This document shows, piece by piece, positions 53,751-63,127 of a stretch of 64,000 bases of DNA (position 1 is the stretch's first letter; the number at the start of each line of letters is the position of its first letter). This DNA is from Myxococcales bacterium (GTDB lineage Bacteria; Myxococcota_A; Polyangia; Polyangiales; Polyangiaceae). The translations under genes were made by a program, and so were the position numbers. The stretch covers positions 1 through 64,000 of the forward strand of contig JANYHK010000030.1 in assembly GCA_025359105.1 (NCBI GenBank). The letters are read 5' to 3'. The notes beneath the pieces are model-generated. The model was given only the letters and a program-made list of their open reading frames with translations. It searched no databases and was not told the DNA's origin.

Positions 53751-55328
53751 ATGCTCGCCGACACCAAGGACCCGGAATTCCAGCGCCGCCGCGCACAGAA
53801 CTGGGTGTTCTTGGGTCTCATGTACGCCATGTTTTACATGGGCCGGTACAACTTCTCGGCCGTCAACGCCCTGCTCGCCGACCGCTTCGGTTGGAGCAAC
53901 ACGGATCTCGGCAACATCATCTCCGCCGGCAAGATTTGCTACGGCGTCTCCGTCTTCCTGAACGGCCCGATCGCCGACCGCATCGGCGGCAAGCGCGCGA
54001 TCCTCATCGGCGCCGGCGGCGCGGCGGCGTTCAACTTCCTGTTCGGCCTCGGGTCCCTCTTCCTCGTCGAGGACGCGACGTGGTCGGCCGATCACAAGAC
54101 GGTGATCACCCCGGCGGTCCTCGAGGGCGGCATGCCGATGAGCACGGTCATCGCGAGCTTCGCGATCGTCTGGGCGCTCAACCACTACTTCCAGTCGTTC
54201 GGCGCGCTCTCCATCGTGAAGATCAACGCGGCGTGGTTCCCGGTGAACGAGCGCGGCTCGTTCGCGGGCATCTTCGGCATCATGATCCAGTCGGGGCGCA
54301 CGCTGGCCTTCGCGGTGGGGCCGCTCATCGCCGGAGCCCTGCCGTGGCGGTGGGTCTTCTGGGTGCCGGCGATTCTCCTCGTCGTCCTCATCTTCGTCGA
54401 CCGCAAGCTCGTCGCCGACACGCCGGCGGACGCGGGCCTCGGCGAGCTCACGACGGGGGACGAGGCGCCCGGCGAAGAGAACGGCGGCCTCGGCTACGTG
54501 CTCCGTCGCGTGTTCGCGCGCCGCGAGATGTGGCTCATCGCGGCGTCGTCCATGATGATCGGCTTCGTCCGCAACGGGACCGACGACTGGTTTCCCAAGT
54601 TCTTCGCCAACGTCCACCACGCGAAGCAGGCGGCGCGGGATCTCAAGATGATCCTGATCAACATCTCCGCGCTCTTCGCCAGCGTGCTCGTGATCGTGGG
54701 CATCCTGCAGCTGAAGAAGCGCATCGATCTCCTGACCGCATGGAGCGTACAGAAGCGCTTCACCGCGACGTTCTCACTGGTCGGCGTCTTCTTCGGGATC
54801 ATCGGCATCGGCCTCTCGTTCGCCCTCGGCGATATGACCGACGGCGTCGAGCGCGCCACGATCTGCCTCACGTTCGCGTCGGTGGCGATGCCGATCGCGA
54901 GCGTCTTCGGCGGCCTCGTCTCCGGCAACATGAGCGACGTCCTGTTCGACAACCGCCGCGCGCCGGTCGTCTTCTTCGCGTTCGTGGGGATGGCCGCGAC
55001 GCAGGTGCTCTTCCGCGTCGTCGGCGGCGGGCCGCTCTTCGCGGCGTGGATGATGGTGCTCCTGTCGTTCTTCATCCAGTCGGCGCACTCGATGGTCGGC
55101 GGCGCGGCGTCGATGGACTTCGGTGGGAAGAAGGCGGTCGCGACGGCGGCGGGACTGTTCGACGGGGCGCAGTACGTGGCCGGGGCGATCGTCGCGCAGA
55201 CGCTGGGGCGGGTGATCGACAAGTACGGCTGGAGCGCGTGGGGGATAAGCCAGGTGCCGTTCGCGTTGATGGGCGCGGTGCTCATCTCGACGCTCTGGAA
55301 CGCGCGGCCGGGAAAGCCTGCACACTGA
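53751..55328 (+). CDS. OPA-family MFS antiporter (sugar-/glycerol-phosphate type)
   Basis: 525 residues with twelve predicted membrane helices. The start RRRAQNWVFLGLMYAMFYMGRYNFSAVN and loop NGPIADRIGGKRAILIG are typical of organophosphate:phosphate antiporters (GlpT/UhpC-like), which exchange hexose- or glycerol-phosphate for phosphate. An extra loop of about 50 residues between helices 2 and 4 (LFLVEDATWSADHKTVITPAVLEGG) is unusual. Substrate cannot be told from sequence. No signal peptide, ATG at 53751. Neighbours give no pathway clue. Confidence 0.88.
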   Translation: MLADTKDPEFQRRRAQNWVFLGLMYAMFYMGRYNFSAVNALLADRFGWSNTDLGNIISAGKICYGVSVFLNGPIADRIGGKRAILIGAGGAAAFNFLFGLGSLFLVEDATWSADHKTVITPAVLEGGMPMSTVIASFAIVWALNHYFQSFGALSIVKINAAWFPVNERGSFAGIFGIMIQSGRTLAFAVGPLIAGALPWRWVFWVPAILLVVLIFVDRKLVADTPADAGLGELTTGDEAPGEENGGLGYVLRRVFARREMWLIAASSMMIGFVRNGTDDWFPKFFANVHHAKQAARDLKMILINISALFASVLVIVGILQLKKRIDLLTAWSVQKRFTATFSLVGVFFGIIGIGLSFALGDMTDGVERATICLTFASVAMPIASVFGGLVSGNMSDVLFDNRRAPVVFFAFVGMAATQVLFRVVGGGPLFAAWMMVLLSFFIQSAHSMVGGAASMDFGGKKAVATAAGLFDGAQYVAGAIVAQTLGRVIDKYGWSAWGISQVPFALMGAVLISTLWNARPGKPAH

Positions 55329-55343
55329 TTTTCTCCGCTCCTC

Positions 55344-55371
55344 TTGACATATTGACGCGGCGCGTCATGAT
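55344..55371 (+). promoter_or_regulatory. sigma70-type promoter (TTGACA/CATGAT)
   Basis: TTGACA at 55344-55349, perfect -35, and CATGAT at 55366-55371 with 16-bp spacing. The ribosome-binding site GGAGG lies between it and the ATG at 55393, so it serves the 118-residue gene. Confidence 0.6.
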
Positions 55372-55392
55372 GGGTCTCGGAGGTTCACGAAC

Positions 55393-55749
55393 ATGGAAAC
55401 CCTGGCTTCGAAGCTCGAGGAAACCCGCGTCAGCGTAAACAGCACCCTCCGCTCCGAGGGGCGGCGATGGGAGCATTTCGTCGCTCAGCGCGTGGCGCGG
55501 GCCAGGAGCGAGCTGGCGGCCAGCTTGAGCCTCACCGCGCTCGAGCGGAGCCTGCTCGTTCGCGTCGACGCGTCGCTCGTGGCGCTCGACGGGCGCGTGC
55601 GTGCGCGGCTCGACGCGCTGTCGGCGAAGAAGACGCCGAAGCGAGCCAGAGTAGCGAGGGCGAGGAAGCCGGCGACGCGGGCGTCGGCGTCGGCGTCGAA
55701 GGGGAGCGGGACGGCGTCGAAGGGGAGCGGGACGGCGCTGGCGGCCTGA
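55393..55749 (+). CDS. Small protein with helical core and basic Ala/Ser/Lys tail
   Basis: 118 residues. Residues 1-75 form a long, probably coiled-coil helix region (ETLASKLEETRVSVNSTLRSEGRRWEHFVAQR, LVRVDASLVALDGRVRARLDAL), somewhat like phasins. Residues 76-118 are rich in Ala, Arg, Lys and Ser with a repeated SKGSGTA, like the histone H1-type tails common in myxobacterial small proteins, and could bind nucleic acid or polyhydroxyalkanoate granules. A good promoter and GGAGG precede ATG 55393. I do not recognise a family. Confidence 0.7.
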   Translation: METLASKLEETRVSVNSTLRSEGRRWEHFVAQRVARARSELAASLSLTALERSLLVRVDASLVALDGRVRARLDALSAKKTPKRARVARARKPATRASASASKGSGTASKGSGTALAA

Positions 55750-55839
55750 GCGCGAACGCGATCGGCGGACGCCTCGTCGCCAGAAGGGGCCCGGGCACCG
55801 GCGGGTAGATCGTTTCGCCCGCCCGCACGTCGTGGGGGT

Positions 55840-57957
55840 ATGCGCCACCACCCCCCGGTCGCCATCGTCGTCGTCGCCGTCGCAGCCATCGCCGCGGCGG
55901 CCACCGTCTTCGCGTGCCGCGCGGCGCAGGATCCGCGTGGCCCGACGGCGGTGAGCCTTGCGCCCGGTCCGGCGGCGAGCGACGCAGGTGCGCCGCCGAC
56001 GGTCGTGGCGCTCGAAGGGGAAGAGCCGACCGCGAAGCTCGTCGCGTTTCACGGCGAGGACGAGCTGCGCGAGACGATGTCCGCGTGGAAGGACGAGGAG
56101 ACCGCGCGTCAGAGGCGCCAGACCTACCCGATGAAGGCTCCCGACCTCGACGGGGGCGTCCCGCCGGCGGCCACCGCGACCTCCGCGCCGCAGCTCTCGC
56201 CCCCCCCCGCTTCCCCAGCCGCCCACGCCGCGCGACCGGCTCCCGCGCGCGCTGCCCCGGGAAAGGCCGCGGAGTCGAAGGCCGAGTCGATCACGAACAA
56301 CCAGCACGCCAACGTCGACGAAGGGGACATCGTGAAGCTCCACGGCGACCACCTCGTCGTCCTGCGGCGCGGGCGCCTCTTCACGCTCGGGCTCGACGGC
56401 GACCGCGTCCAGAAGAGCGCCATGCTCGACGCGTTCGGCCCCGACATCGATCCGGCCGGTAGCTGGTACGACGAGATGGTCATCGAGGGCAACGATCTCG
56501 CCGTCATCGGCTTCAGCTACGCGCGCGGCGGCACCGAGGTCGGCCTCTTCCGCATCGACGCCACCGGCCGCCTCACCTACCGCTCCACCTACCACCTTCG
56601 CTCGAACGACTATTACTCCGCGCGCAACTACGCGAGCCGCATCGTGGACGGGCGCCTCGTCTTCTACGCGCCGATGCACGTGTCGCCGCACGAGCAGGAT
56701 CCGCTCGTGCATTTCCCGGCGGTGCGACGGTGGTCGCGCGGCGCGAAGGACACGGATTTCACGCGGACGCTCGCGCCGACCCGCCTCTACCACATGGAGG
56801 GCGAGGCCCCGGGCGCGGGCTACGCCGCGCTCCACACCGTGACGTCGTGCGATCTCCGCTCGGCGAGCCTCGCGTGCGAGTCGGTGGCGATGCTCGGTCC
56901 GCCCGGGCGCGTCTTCTACGTGTCGCCGACGAACGTCTACGTGTGGATGCAAGACGGGTCGGCAACGGCCGGCGCGACGGAGAAGCGCGCGCGCGGCGTG
57001 CTCGCGAAGATCCCGCTCGCGCCGGGCGCCGCGGTCACCGCGATGCGCGTGTCGGGCATGCCCACGGACCAGTTCTCGTTCGAGGAGGACGACGGCGGCT
57101 CGCTCAACGTGCTCGTGCGCAGCGAGTCGAACGGCGACGCGATGTGGGCAAGCGAGGCCACCCGCGGGAGCGCGGCTCTCCTGCGCGTGCCGCTCGGGCT
57201 GTTCTCGGACGGGGTGCCGGTCGCGTCGTCGCGTCGCTACCACGCGATGCCGCGCCCCGACGGCTACTCGGTGCAGAACCGCTTCGTCGGCCCGTGGCTC
57301 CTCTACGGCGCCGGCCAGGGTTACTGGACGCCGCACCAGGGCGCCGGGCAGCTCTACGCCGTGCGCTACGCGTCGCCCACGGCCGAGGACGAGGTGAAGA
57401 CCATTTCCCTCGCGCAGGGCGTCGATCGCATCGAGCCGATGGGCGACGACGCCGTGGTCGTGGGCGGGCGCGGCGCGGATCTCGTATTTTCTCCGATCGG
57501 CTTGGGCGCCGCCACCGCGACGGCCCGCGGCGACTACGTGCGCAAGAACGCGTCCCAGGGCGAGCTTCGCAGCCACGGCTTTTTCTACAAGCCGTCCGCG
57601 GACAGGCCGAACGCCGGCATCATCGGCTTGCCCATCCGGACCGAAGGCGGCGGCGGCGGAGCGCGCTACCTGCTCGAAGGCTCGGCGTCGGTGCTGTTCC
57701 TGCGAAATGAGGGTCTCGATCTGTCGGAGCTCGGCGCCCTGGCGGCGTCGCCGGTGCGCTCGAACCACGACGGCTGCCGCGCATCGTGCGTGGACTGGTA
57801 CGGCAACGCGCGCCCGATCTTCGCGAAGGGCCGCGTCTTCGCGCTCATGGGGTACGAGCTCGTCGAAGGGAAGGTCGACGGGCGCCGCATCACCGAGCGC
57901 GGGCGCCTCTCGTTCGCGCCCCGCGGTGGCCCGCCCGCCGGCGACGACGGCGATTGA
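55840..57957 (+). CDS. Secreted beta-propeller domain protein
   Basis: 705 residues. Signal/anchor helix at about 7-25 followed by a Pro/Ala-rich spacer to about 145. Then the conserved start of the C-terminal beta-propeller family (PF09826-like): ITNNQHANVDEGDIVKLHGDHLVVLRRGRLFTL. Blocks such as FRIDATGRLTYRSTY, NVYVWMQDG and RIEPMGDDAVVVGG look like propeller blades. Cys residues near residue 640 (GCRASCVDWYG) probably form a disulfide. The family is extracellular and of unknown function. ATG at 55840 with GTGGGGG just upstream. A TATG -10-like sequence is not clear. Confidence 0.82.
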   Translation: MRHHPPVAIVVVAVAAIAAAATVFACRAAQDPRGPTAVSLAPGPAASDAGAPPTVVALEGEEPTAKLVAFHGEDELRETMSAWKDEETARQRRQTYPMKAPDLDGGVPPAATATSAPQLSPPPASPAAHAARPAPARAAPGKAAESKAESITNNQHANVDEGDIVKLHGDHLVVLRRGRLFTLGLDGDRVQKSAMLDAFGPDIDPAGSWYDEMVIEGNDLAVIGFSYARGGTEVGLFRIDATGRLTYRSTYHLRSNDYYSARNYASRIVDGRLVFYAPMHVSPHEQDPLVHFPAVRRWSRGAKDTDFTRTLAPTRLYHMEGEAPGAGYAALHTVTSCDLRSASLACESVAMLGPPGRVFYVSPTNVYVWMQDGSATAGATEKRARGVLAKIPLAPGAAVTAMRVSGMPTDQFSFEEDDGGSLNVLVRSESNGDAMWASEATRGSAALLRVPLGLFSDGVPVASSRRYHAMPRPDGYSVQNRFVGPWLLYGAGQGYWTPHQGAGQLYAVRYASPTAEDEVKTISLAQGVDRIEPMGDDAVVVGGRGADLVFSPIGLGAATATARGDYVRKNASQGELRSHGFFYKPSADRPNAGIIGLPIRTEGGGGGARYLLEGSASVLFLRNEGLDLSELGALAASPVRSNHDGCRASCVDWYGNARPIFAKGRVFALMGYELVEGKVDGRRITERGRLSFAPRGGPPAGDDGD

Positions 57958-58070
57958 GCGCCTAGCGTTTCCAGCATGATCGTGCGGAGCGACTGAAGCG
58001 CAGCCGACCCGCGACCGCCCATCTGTCAGGGAAGGCGCGACCGCGTCCGACCGTATGAGAGGGCGCCAAA

Positions 58071-59750
58071 ATGAATCTCGCGTGGGTGCGCCGCTTGCCT
58101 TCTGCCCTCCTGGTCGGGCTCGTCGCGTGCAGCGGCGTCGATCACGCCGAGATCCCGGGCGATCACGTCGACGCGAGCAACCCGCCCCCCGACCCGGTCC
58201 CCGGCACCGACGCGGCTACGCCCCCCGGCGACGCGACCCTGCCGCCGAGCGACGCGGCGCCGAGCTGCGTCCCCAACGACGCCGCGGACTGCGCGGGCAG
58301 GTGCGGCCAGCGGAAGGGGCGATGCGGCTTCGTGATCTCCTGCGGCGACTGCCCCGCCGGCATGTCGTGCGGCGCCGGCGGCGTGAACATTTGCGGCAAC
58401 GGGACGTGCGAGCCGAGCTGCACCGGCAAAGCGTGCGGCGCCTCCGACGGCTGCGGCGGCGTGTGCACGGGCGGCACGTGCGGGAGCGGCCTGCGCTGCG
58501 CGGCCGGCTCCTGCGTCTGCGACACGACCTCGTGTCCGGGCTGCTGCGACGGGAACGCCTGCCGCGCGGGCGGCGACCAGACCGCGTGCGGCAAGGGCGG
58601 CGGCGTCTGCGCGGTGTGCACGGCGCCGGCCTCGTGTGGCGGCGGCGGGACTGCGGGCGCCTGCGGATGCGCGCCGACGTGCGCCGGCAAGGCGTGTGGC
58701 GCGTCCGACGGCTGCGGCGGCGTGTGCGCGACGGGCTCGTGCGCCGGAGGACAGCACTGCTCTTCGGGCCTCTGCGTCTGCGACGCGACGTCGTGCGCGG
58801 GCTGCTGTGCGGGCGCGACCTGCCAAAGCGGCACCACCAACGCGGCGTGCGGCGCGGGCGGCGGCGCGTGCGTCGCCTGCGGCCCGAGCACCGCATGCTC
58901 GGGCAGCGGCGCGTGCACCAGCGGCTCGAAGTCCGTCATGTTCGGCGGCGTCGCCGGCTCGACGTATTTCGCCGACACGTGGGAGTGGGACGGCAGCGCA
59001 TGGACCCAGCGCAGCGTCAGCGGCCCATCCGCGCGCAACCGGCATTCGATGGCGGCACTGAACGGCAAGGTCGTGCTCTTCGGCGGCTCCAACGGCACCG
59101 GGAGCCTCGGGGACACGTGGGAGTGGGACGGCGCGACCTGGACGCAGCGGATCGTGGCCGGACCGGCCGCGCGGCGGAGCGCGGGGATGGCCACCCAGGG
59201 CGCGAAGATCGTCCTCTTCGGCGGCTGGGACGGCGCCAAGTATTTGAACGACACCTGGGAGTGGGACGGCAGCGCCTGGAGCGCGCGCAGCACCGTCGGC
59301 CCCGCCGGCCGCTGGACGCACGGGATGGCGACGCTGAACGGGAAGGTCGTCATGTTCGGCGGCTACGGCGGAAGCAACGGCAGCTTCGGCGACACGTGGG
59401 AGTGGGACGGCGCGACCTGGACCCAGAGGAGCACGGTCGGCCCGCTCGCGCGCAACGGCGTGGTGATGACGACGCTCGGCACCAAGGTCGTCCTGTTCGG
59501 CGGCTACACCTCCGCTCCGCAGAGCGACACCTGGGAGTGGGACGGCGCCGTGTGGACGCAGCGCGCGGTGACCGGCCCCGCTGCCCGCGCGGATCAATCG
59601 ATGGCGCGCCTCGGCGCGAAGGTCGTCCTCTTCGGCGGTCTGGCGAATGGGGATCTCGCGGACACCTGGGATTGGGATGGAGCTACCTGGACGTCGCGTG
59701 GCTCGGGTCCACCCGCGCGCGACCACCACGCGATGGCGACGATCCCCTAG
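58071..59750 (+). CDS. Kelch-repeat surface lipoprotein with Cys-rich N-terminal modules
   Basis: 559 residues. Lipobox LVAC and an Asp/Pro-rich spacer. Residues 60-285 hold many Cys, including a duplicated module of about 90 residues (CTGKACGASDGCGGVC and CAGKACGASDGCGGVC, each followed by CVCD-TSC-GCC). The C-terminal half is a six-bladed kelch beta-propeller with repeated DTWEWDGSAWTQ and KVVLFGG units. ATG at 58071 is preceded by GAGAGGG. Such proteins are exported and probably bind a partner or polysaccharide. Not recognised beyond the repeat family. Confidence 0.88.
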   Translation: MNLAWVRRLPSALLVGLVACSGVDHAEIPGDHVDASNPPPDPVPGTDAATPPGDATLPPSDAAPSCVPNDAADCAGRCGQRKGRCGFVISCGDCPAGMSCGAGGVNICGNGTCEPSCTGKACGASDGCGGVCTGGTCGSGLRCAAGSCVCDTTSCPGCCDGNACRAGGDQTACGKGGGVCAVCTAPASCGGGGTAGACGCAPTCAGKACGASDGCGGVCATGSCAGGQHCSSGLCVCDATSCAGCCAGATCQSGTTNAACGAGGGACVACGPSTACSGSGACTSGSKSVMFGGVAGSTYFADTWEWDGSAWTQRSVSGPSARNRHSMAALNGKVVLFGGSNGTGSLGDTWEWDGATWTQRIVAGPAARRSAGMATQGAKIVLFGGWDGAKYLNDTWEWDGSAWSARSTVGPAGRWTHGMATLNGKVVMFGGYGGSNGSFGDTWEWDGATWTQRSTVGPLARNGVVMTTLGTKVVLFGGYTSAPQSDTWEWDGAVWTQRAVTGPAARADQSMARLGAKVVLFGGLANGDLADTWDWDGATWTSRGSGPPARDHHAMATIP

Positions 59751-59809
59751 CGGCTCGGCCGACGCCCCGGGACGTGCTCGATCTGCCCGCTGCAGGGAGC
59801 TGACCGCGC

Positions 59810-59815
59810 TACCCT
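59810..59815 (+). promoter_or_regulatory. -10-like TACCCT before the 186-residue membrane protein gene
   Basis: GCTACCCT ends 10 bp before the ATG at 59826 without a ribosome-binding site between. Confidence 0.35.
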
Positions 59816-59825
59816 CACCACCCCG

Positions 59826-60386
59826 ATGATGCCTCCGACACACATTCAGGGTCCGCCGCCGCCGAAGAAAATGAGCGGGTGCGCCATCGCGCTCCTCGTC
59901 GTCGGCATCCTCCTGGCGCTCGGCGGCGTCGCCGTCGGCATCGGGATCTACGCCTTCGCCACCAGCGACGTCGGGAAGACCGCCTTCAAGGTCATCGGCG
60001 AGGGGACGAAGATCGCCCAGGAGGGCCTGAAGGCCCCCGGCACCGCGGAGCTCCGCGCGCTGGGCTGCGACCAGGCCATGGTCCTCGACATGAAGGACTT
60101 CGCCGCGCTGGTGAACGACATCGTCGACGCCGGCTCCGCGGCTGCGGCGCCGACGGGCCTCATGGTCACCTGTCAGGTGCGCGGCGCCGCCAAGAGCCCC
60201 TCCTGCAACGACGTCGCGTCGACCTACGTGAAGGCCGTCGGCGTCGCCGGCAGCGAATTCACCGTGACCGTTCAAGCGCAGGGCGGCAGCAAACCGATCT
60301 GCGAGTCCAGCTACGACGCAACGGGAGCGCGCGTCGGCAGCGGGAGCAGCAAGCCCACGACGCCGCCTGTCCGCCCCGACCTCTGA
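59826..60386 (+). CDS. Membrane-anchored extracytoplasmic protein of unknown function
   Basis: 186 residues. A Pro-rich cytoplasmic start (HIQGPPPPKKMSG) is followed by one membrane helix (about 18-43) and an extracytoplasmic domain with LRALGCDQAMVLDMKDFAALV and C-x7-C type cysteines (VTCQVRGAAKSPSC). The layout resembles many small myxobacterial proteins annotated as hypothetical. ATG at 59826 has a -10-like sequence but no ribosome-binding site. Function unknown; it stands between two lipoprotein genes on the same strand. Confidence 0.75.
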   Translation: MMPPTHIQGPPPPKKMSGCAIALLVVGILLALGGVAVGIGIYAFATSDVGKTAFKVIGEGTKIAQEGLKAPGTAELRALGCDQAMVLDMKDFAALVNDIVDAGSAAAAPTGLMVTCQVRGAAKSPSCNDVASTYVKAVGVAGSEFTVTVQAQGGSKPICESSYDATGARVGSGSSKPTTPPVRPDL

Positions 60387-60533
60387 GACGCTCGCCTAGG
60401 GCGTCTGGGCGAGCTAGCGTTTTCTGCGGGCAGGCGTGCGACCTTGGGTTTCGGTTGGCATCCCCGAGGTACACCCGGAGGGCCCGCCGCGAAGAACGCG
60501 CGTGGTCCCGACGCCTTACGTCGGAGAGAGTCC

Positions 60534-61589
60534 ATGCGCACTATCGCCTACATCGCCCTTTGCCTCGCGCCGCTCGCCTGCTCCAGCGCGTGCAGCTCCC
60601 AGGCAACGTCGGCCGCCACGACGGACGCCGGCGCACCGTCGGCACGAGGTGGCGGCGGGCCGGGCGGTGGCGGCCCGGGCGGCGATCCGGGAGGCGGATC
60701 TGGCTTCGACGCTGGCGTGCTGCCTTCGCTCCCGACCGCCACGGGCGCGGGTCGTTTCGCGATCGGCGGGCGCGCCGAGGACGCGATCGAGGTCGTCGTA
60801 CCGGAGCGACGCGCACCGAACCCGCCGCTCCTGATCGTCTTCCACGGAACCGGCGGCGAGCCCGCGAACGCGGTGGCGGACTTCGATCTGGTCGCGAAGG
60901 CGCAGGCGCTCGGCTTCGTCGCGATCGCGCCGCGCGCCGGCTACCGTGGGGCTGCACATCCGCCCGACGTCGATCACCCCGCCGATTGGGGCGACTCGAG
61001 CTGGAACATGTGGACCGCGAGCCCCGACGCGAACGACGACCTGGGCTACGTCCGCGCCTTGATCGAGGCCGCGCGACGCAGCTGGGGCGCCGACGTGACG
61101 CGCGTGTACACCGCGGGCTTCTCCAACGGCGCCTACTTCTCGTATTTCGCCGCCGCGTCGATGCCCGAGCGGATCGCCGGTTTCGCCGCGATGTCCGGCG
61201 GCTGGACCACCGATGCGTGCCCCACGCGCACCGACGCGGACGGCAGCTCGCAGTACCTGATGACCACGGGCGCACCGCCTGGACAGGACATGACGTGCGC
61301 CACGATCTTCGCGGATCCCCAGTTCCCGTCGCAGTGCCGCAAGGGGGCGACGAGCAAGCTGCGCCCGCCTGCGCTCGGCGCGCGCGTCCCGTTCGGGTAC
61401 GTGGGGCACTACAGCCTGGACGACACGGTGTCGGTGGTGTGGTCCTGCCTGCTCGCGGAGGGCCTCGGCGCGCGCGTGCAGACGAAGATCCGCGCGAAGG
61501 AGGCGGACGGCACGACGGGGCATGCGGTGATGCCGGACTTCCTCGACGGGGCGTTCAAGTCGTTCGGAGGGCGAACGAACACGCAGTGA
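60534..61589 (+). CDS. Secreted esterase/depolymerase (LpqC-like alpha/beta hydrolase)
   Basis: 351 residues. Signal with lipobox-type LAPLACSSAC, a Gly-rich spacer (about 38-60), then an alpha/beta hydrolase. Nucleophile elbow GFSNG with S197, oxyanion part FHGTGG (104-109) and late acid/His region with SLDD and TGHAV. The arrangement matches polyhydroxybutyrate depolymerase/feruloyl esterase-like proteins. Cys pairs in the CRK and TCA regions may form disulfides. Substrate is unknown; polyester or acyl-sugar cleavage outside the cell is likely. ATG at 60534 with GGAGAGAG upstream. Confidence 0.86.
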   Translation: MRTIAYIALCLAPLACSSACSSQATSAATTDAGAPSARGGGGPGGGGPGGDPGGGSGFDAGVLPSLPTATGAGRFAIGGRAEDAIEVVVPERRAPNPPLLIVFHGTGGEPANAVADFDLVAKAQALGFVAIAPRAGYRGAAHPPDVDHPADWGDSSWNMWTASPDANDDLGYVRALIEAARRSWGADVTRVYTAGFSNGAYFSYFAAASMPERIAGFAAMSGGWTTDACPTRTDADGSSQYLMTTGAPPGQDMTCATIFADPQFPSQCRKGATSKLRPPALGARVPFGYVGHYSLDDTVSVVWSCLLAEGLGARVQTKIRAKEADGTTGHAVMPDFLDGAFKSFGGRTNTQ

Positions 61590-61614
61590 CCGGGCGGCCC
61601 CAGACCGCCGGTCT

Positions 61615-62310
61615 CTAGAACGTCGCGCCGATGCCCGCGTAGCCGCCGTTCATGAGGTGCGAGCCTTCTACGAAGTTCGGTCCGCCGAAGAGGCACACCC
61701 GCGACGATCCGTCGTGGGCCGCGCGCACGCAGGCGCGCAGGTCGCCGCGAAGGGCGATCGCGTACGCCTTCCCCGTCGCGTCCTCGGCGATCTGCGGATC
61801 ACTCAGGCGCCCACCGACCGCGAAGACGTCGATGCCCGCGCGCGTGGTCGCGCTCAACGTGACGCTTCCCAGCTTGGCCTGAACGCCGATCCCGATCACG
61901 TCGATCGTGGCGAAGAAGGAGAGTCCGTCCGGCGAGAACGTCAGACCGTCGTAGCGCGTGGACGTTCCCCACCCACCGACCGCGCCGCCGAACGTCACGC
62001 CGAGCGTCGGAATCACGAGGACGTCGTTGGGGTGGTAGATCAGGGCAAAGTGCGCGGCGAGGCCCTGGAGCGGTTCGATTCCGTGGCCCAACCCCTCCGA
62101 ACCGTCGATGTGCGAGCCGTAGCGCCCGGGCTCGTAGAGGCTCAAGCTCGGCGGGCGCGCGAACCACATGTAGCGCGCGTCGGCTTCGATCGAGCACGTC
62201 TCGCGGACCGGAGCAGGCGAAAGCTGAGGATCATCGTCGGCGCGTGCACGGCCGGTCCAGGCCAGAGAGAGCGCAGAGGCAACCACGGCGATGGCGAGCG
62301 GTTTGACCAC
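61615..62310 (-). CDS. Exported protein of unknown function, possible outer-membrane barrel
   Basis: 231 residues. Signal peptide VVKPLAIAVVASALSLAWTG ends at ARA-DDD. The mature part is beta-rich with Gly/Tyr/Phe strands (ARYMWFARPPSL, TLGVTFGGAVGGW, LSFFATIDVIGIGVQAKLG, VTLSATTRAGIDVFAVGG) and ends with phenylalanine (GYAGIGATF), as in many outer-membrane barrels. It may be an eight-stranded barrel. The GTG start at 62310 is uncertain, as no ribosome-binding site is seen. It is convergent with the esterase gene and divergent from the DUF1801 gene. Confidence 0.7.
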   Translation of the reverse strand: MVKPLAIAVVASALSLAWTGRARADDDPQLSPAPVRETCSIEADARYMWFARPPSLSLYEPGRYGSHIDGSEGLGHGIEPLQGLAAHFALIYHPNDVLVIPTLGVTFGGAVGGWGTSTRYDGLTFSPDGLSFFATIDVIGIGVQAKLGSVTLSATTRAGIDVFAVGGRLSDPQIAEDATGKAYAIALRGDLRACVRAAHDGSSRVCLFGGPNFVEGSHLMNGGYAGIGATF

Positions 62311-62539
62311 GCCAAGGGCATCGCAAAAAGCGTTCTCGTCCCAAGCCCGCGATCGTCGCGCCGCTCGAGTGGGCGCCCGCGGCGATTCGCCGTCGCACGA
62401 GCGCGGCAGCGGGGCACTTCGCCCGCGCCAAAACTTCGGTGAATCGCACGCGGCCGCGGCACGTCCAACCGCCGGCGACGCGTCACGCCTCGAATCGCGC
62501 CCGCGGCGACCGACGGCCGCAGGTAGAGTGATCACGCGC

Positions 62540-63127
62540 ATGCGCAAGCCGCCCAAGACCATCGACGCGTATCTCGCCACCGTGAGCCCCGATCGGCGAG
62601 CTGCGCTGGAAAAGCTCCGGAAGACGATCCTGTCCATCCTGCCCGACGCAGACGAGTGCATCAGCTACGCGATGCCTGCGTTTCGGCACGCCGGGTACGT
62701 CGTCGCCGGGTTCCTCGCGACGAGCAAAGGGTGCTCGTACTTCCCGTTCAGTGGCAAGACGCTCGCGACCGTCGCGGCCGACGTGAAGGTGCACGAACAG
62801 ACGAAGTCCGCGTTGCACTTCGATCCGAAGCGCCCGCTCCCGCGGGCGCTCGTGCGCAAGCTGCTGAAGGCACGCATCGCCGAGACCGAGCGCAGAGGAG
62901 CCAAAAAACCCGCGCGCCTACCGCCTCGGACGTCCCGAAGCCGCAAACGAACGGCCCCCGCGGGCATCATCACCAGCGGCCACGACAACGCGACCGCCCG
63001 CACCGTCGCTGTGGCCAAGGGCGAGGCGGTGCCGGCGCGTCCGCTCCGCGCGACGCTGAAGAAGATCATCGCCAACAACCGCGCCGGCGGCTGGCGGCAG
63101 CTGAAGGCCGCGCGTCGAGTGCCGTGA
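62540..63127 (+). CDS. DUF1801 family protein with basic C-terminal tail
   Basis: 195 residues from ATG 62540. Residues 1-120 match DUF1801 (YdhG-like): IDAYLATVSPDRRAALEKLRKTI, DECISYAMPAFRH, YFPFSGKTL and LPRALVRKLLKARI. Such proteins are small and of unknown function, some with phospholipid or iron links. The last 70 residues are rich in Arg, Lys and Pro (SRSRKRTAPAG) and add a second helical part (LKKIIANNRAGGW) not seen in typical members. The stop TGA overlaps the ATG of the next gene by 1 bp, so the two are translationally coupled. Confidence 0.82.
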   Translation: MRKPPKTIDAYLATVSPDRRAALEKLRKTILSILPDADECISYAMPAFRHAGYVVAGFLATSKGCSYFPFSGKTLATVAADVKVHEQTKSALHFDPKRPLPRALVRKLLKARIAETERRGAKKPARLPPRTSRSRKRTAPAGIITSGHDNATARTVAVAKGEAVPARPLRATLKKIIANNRAGGWRQLKAARRVP

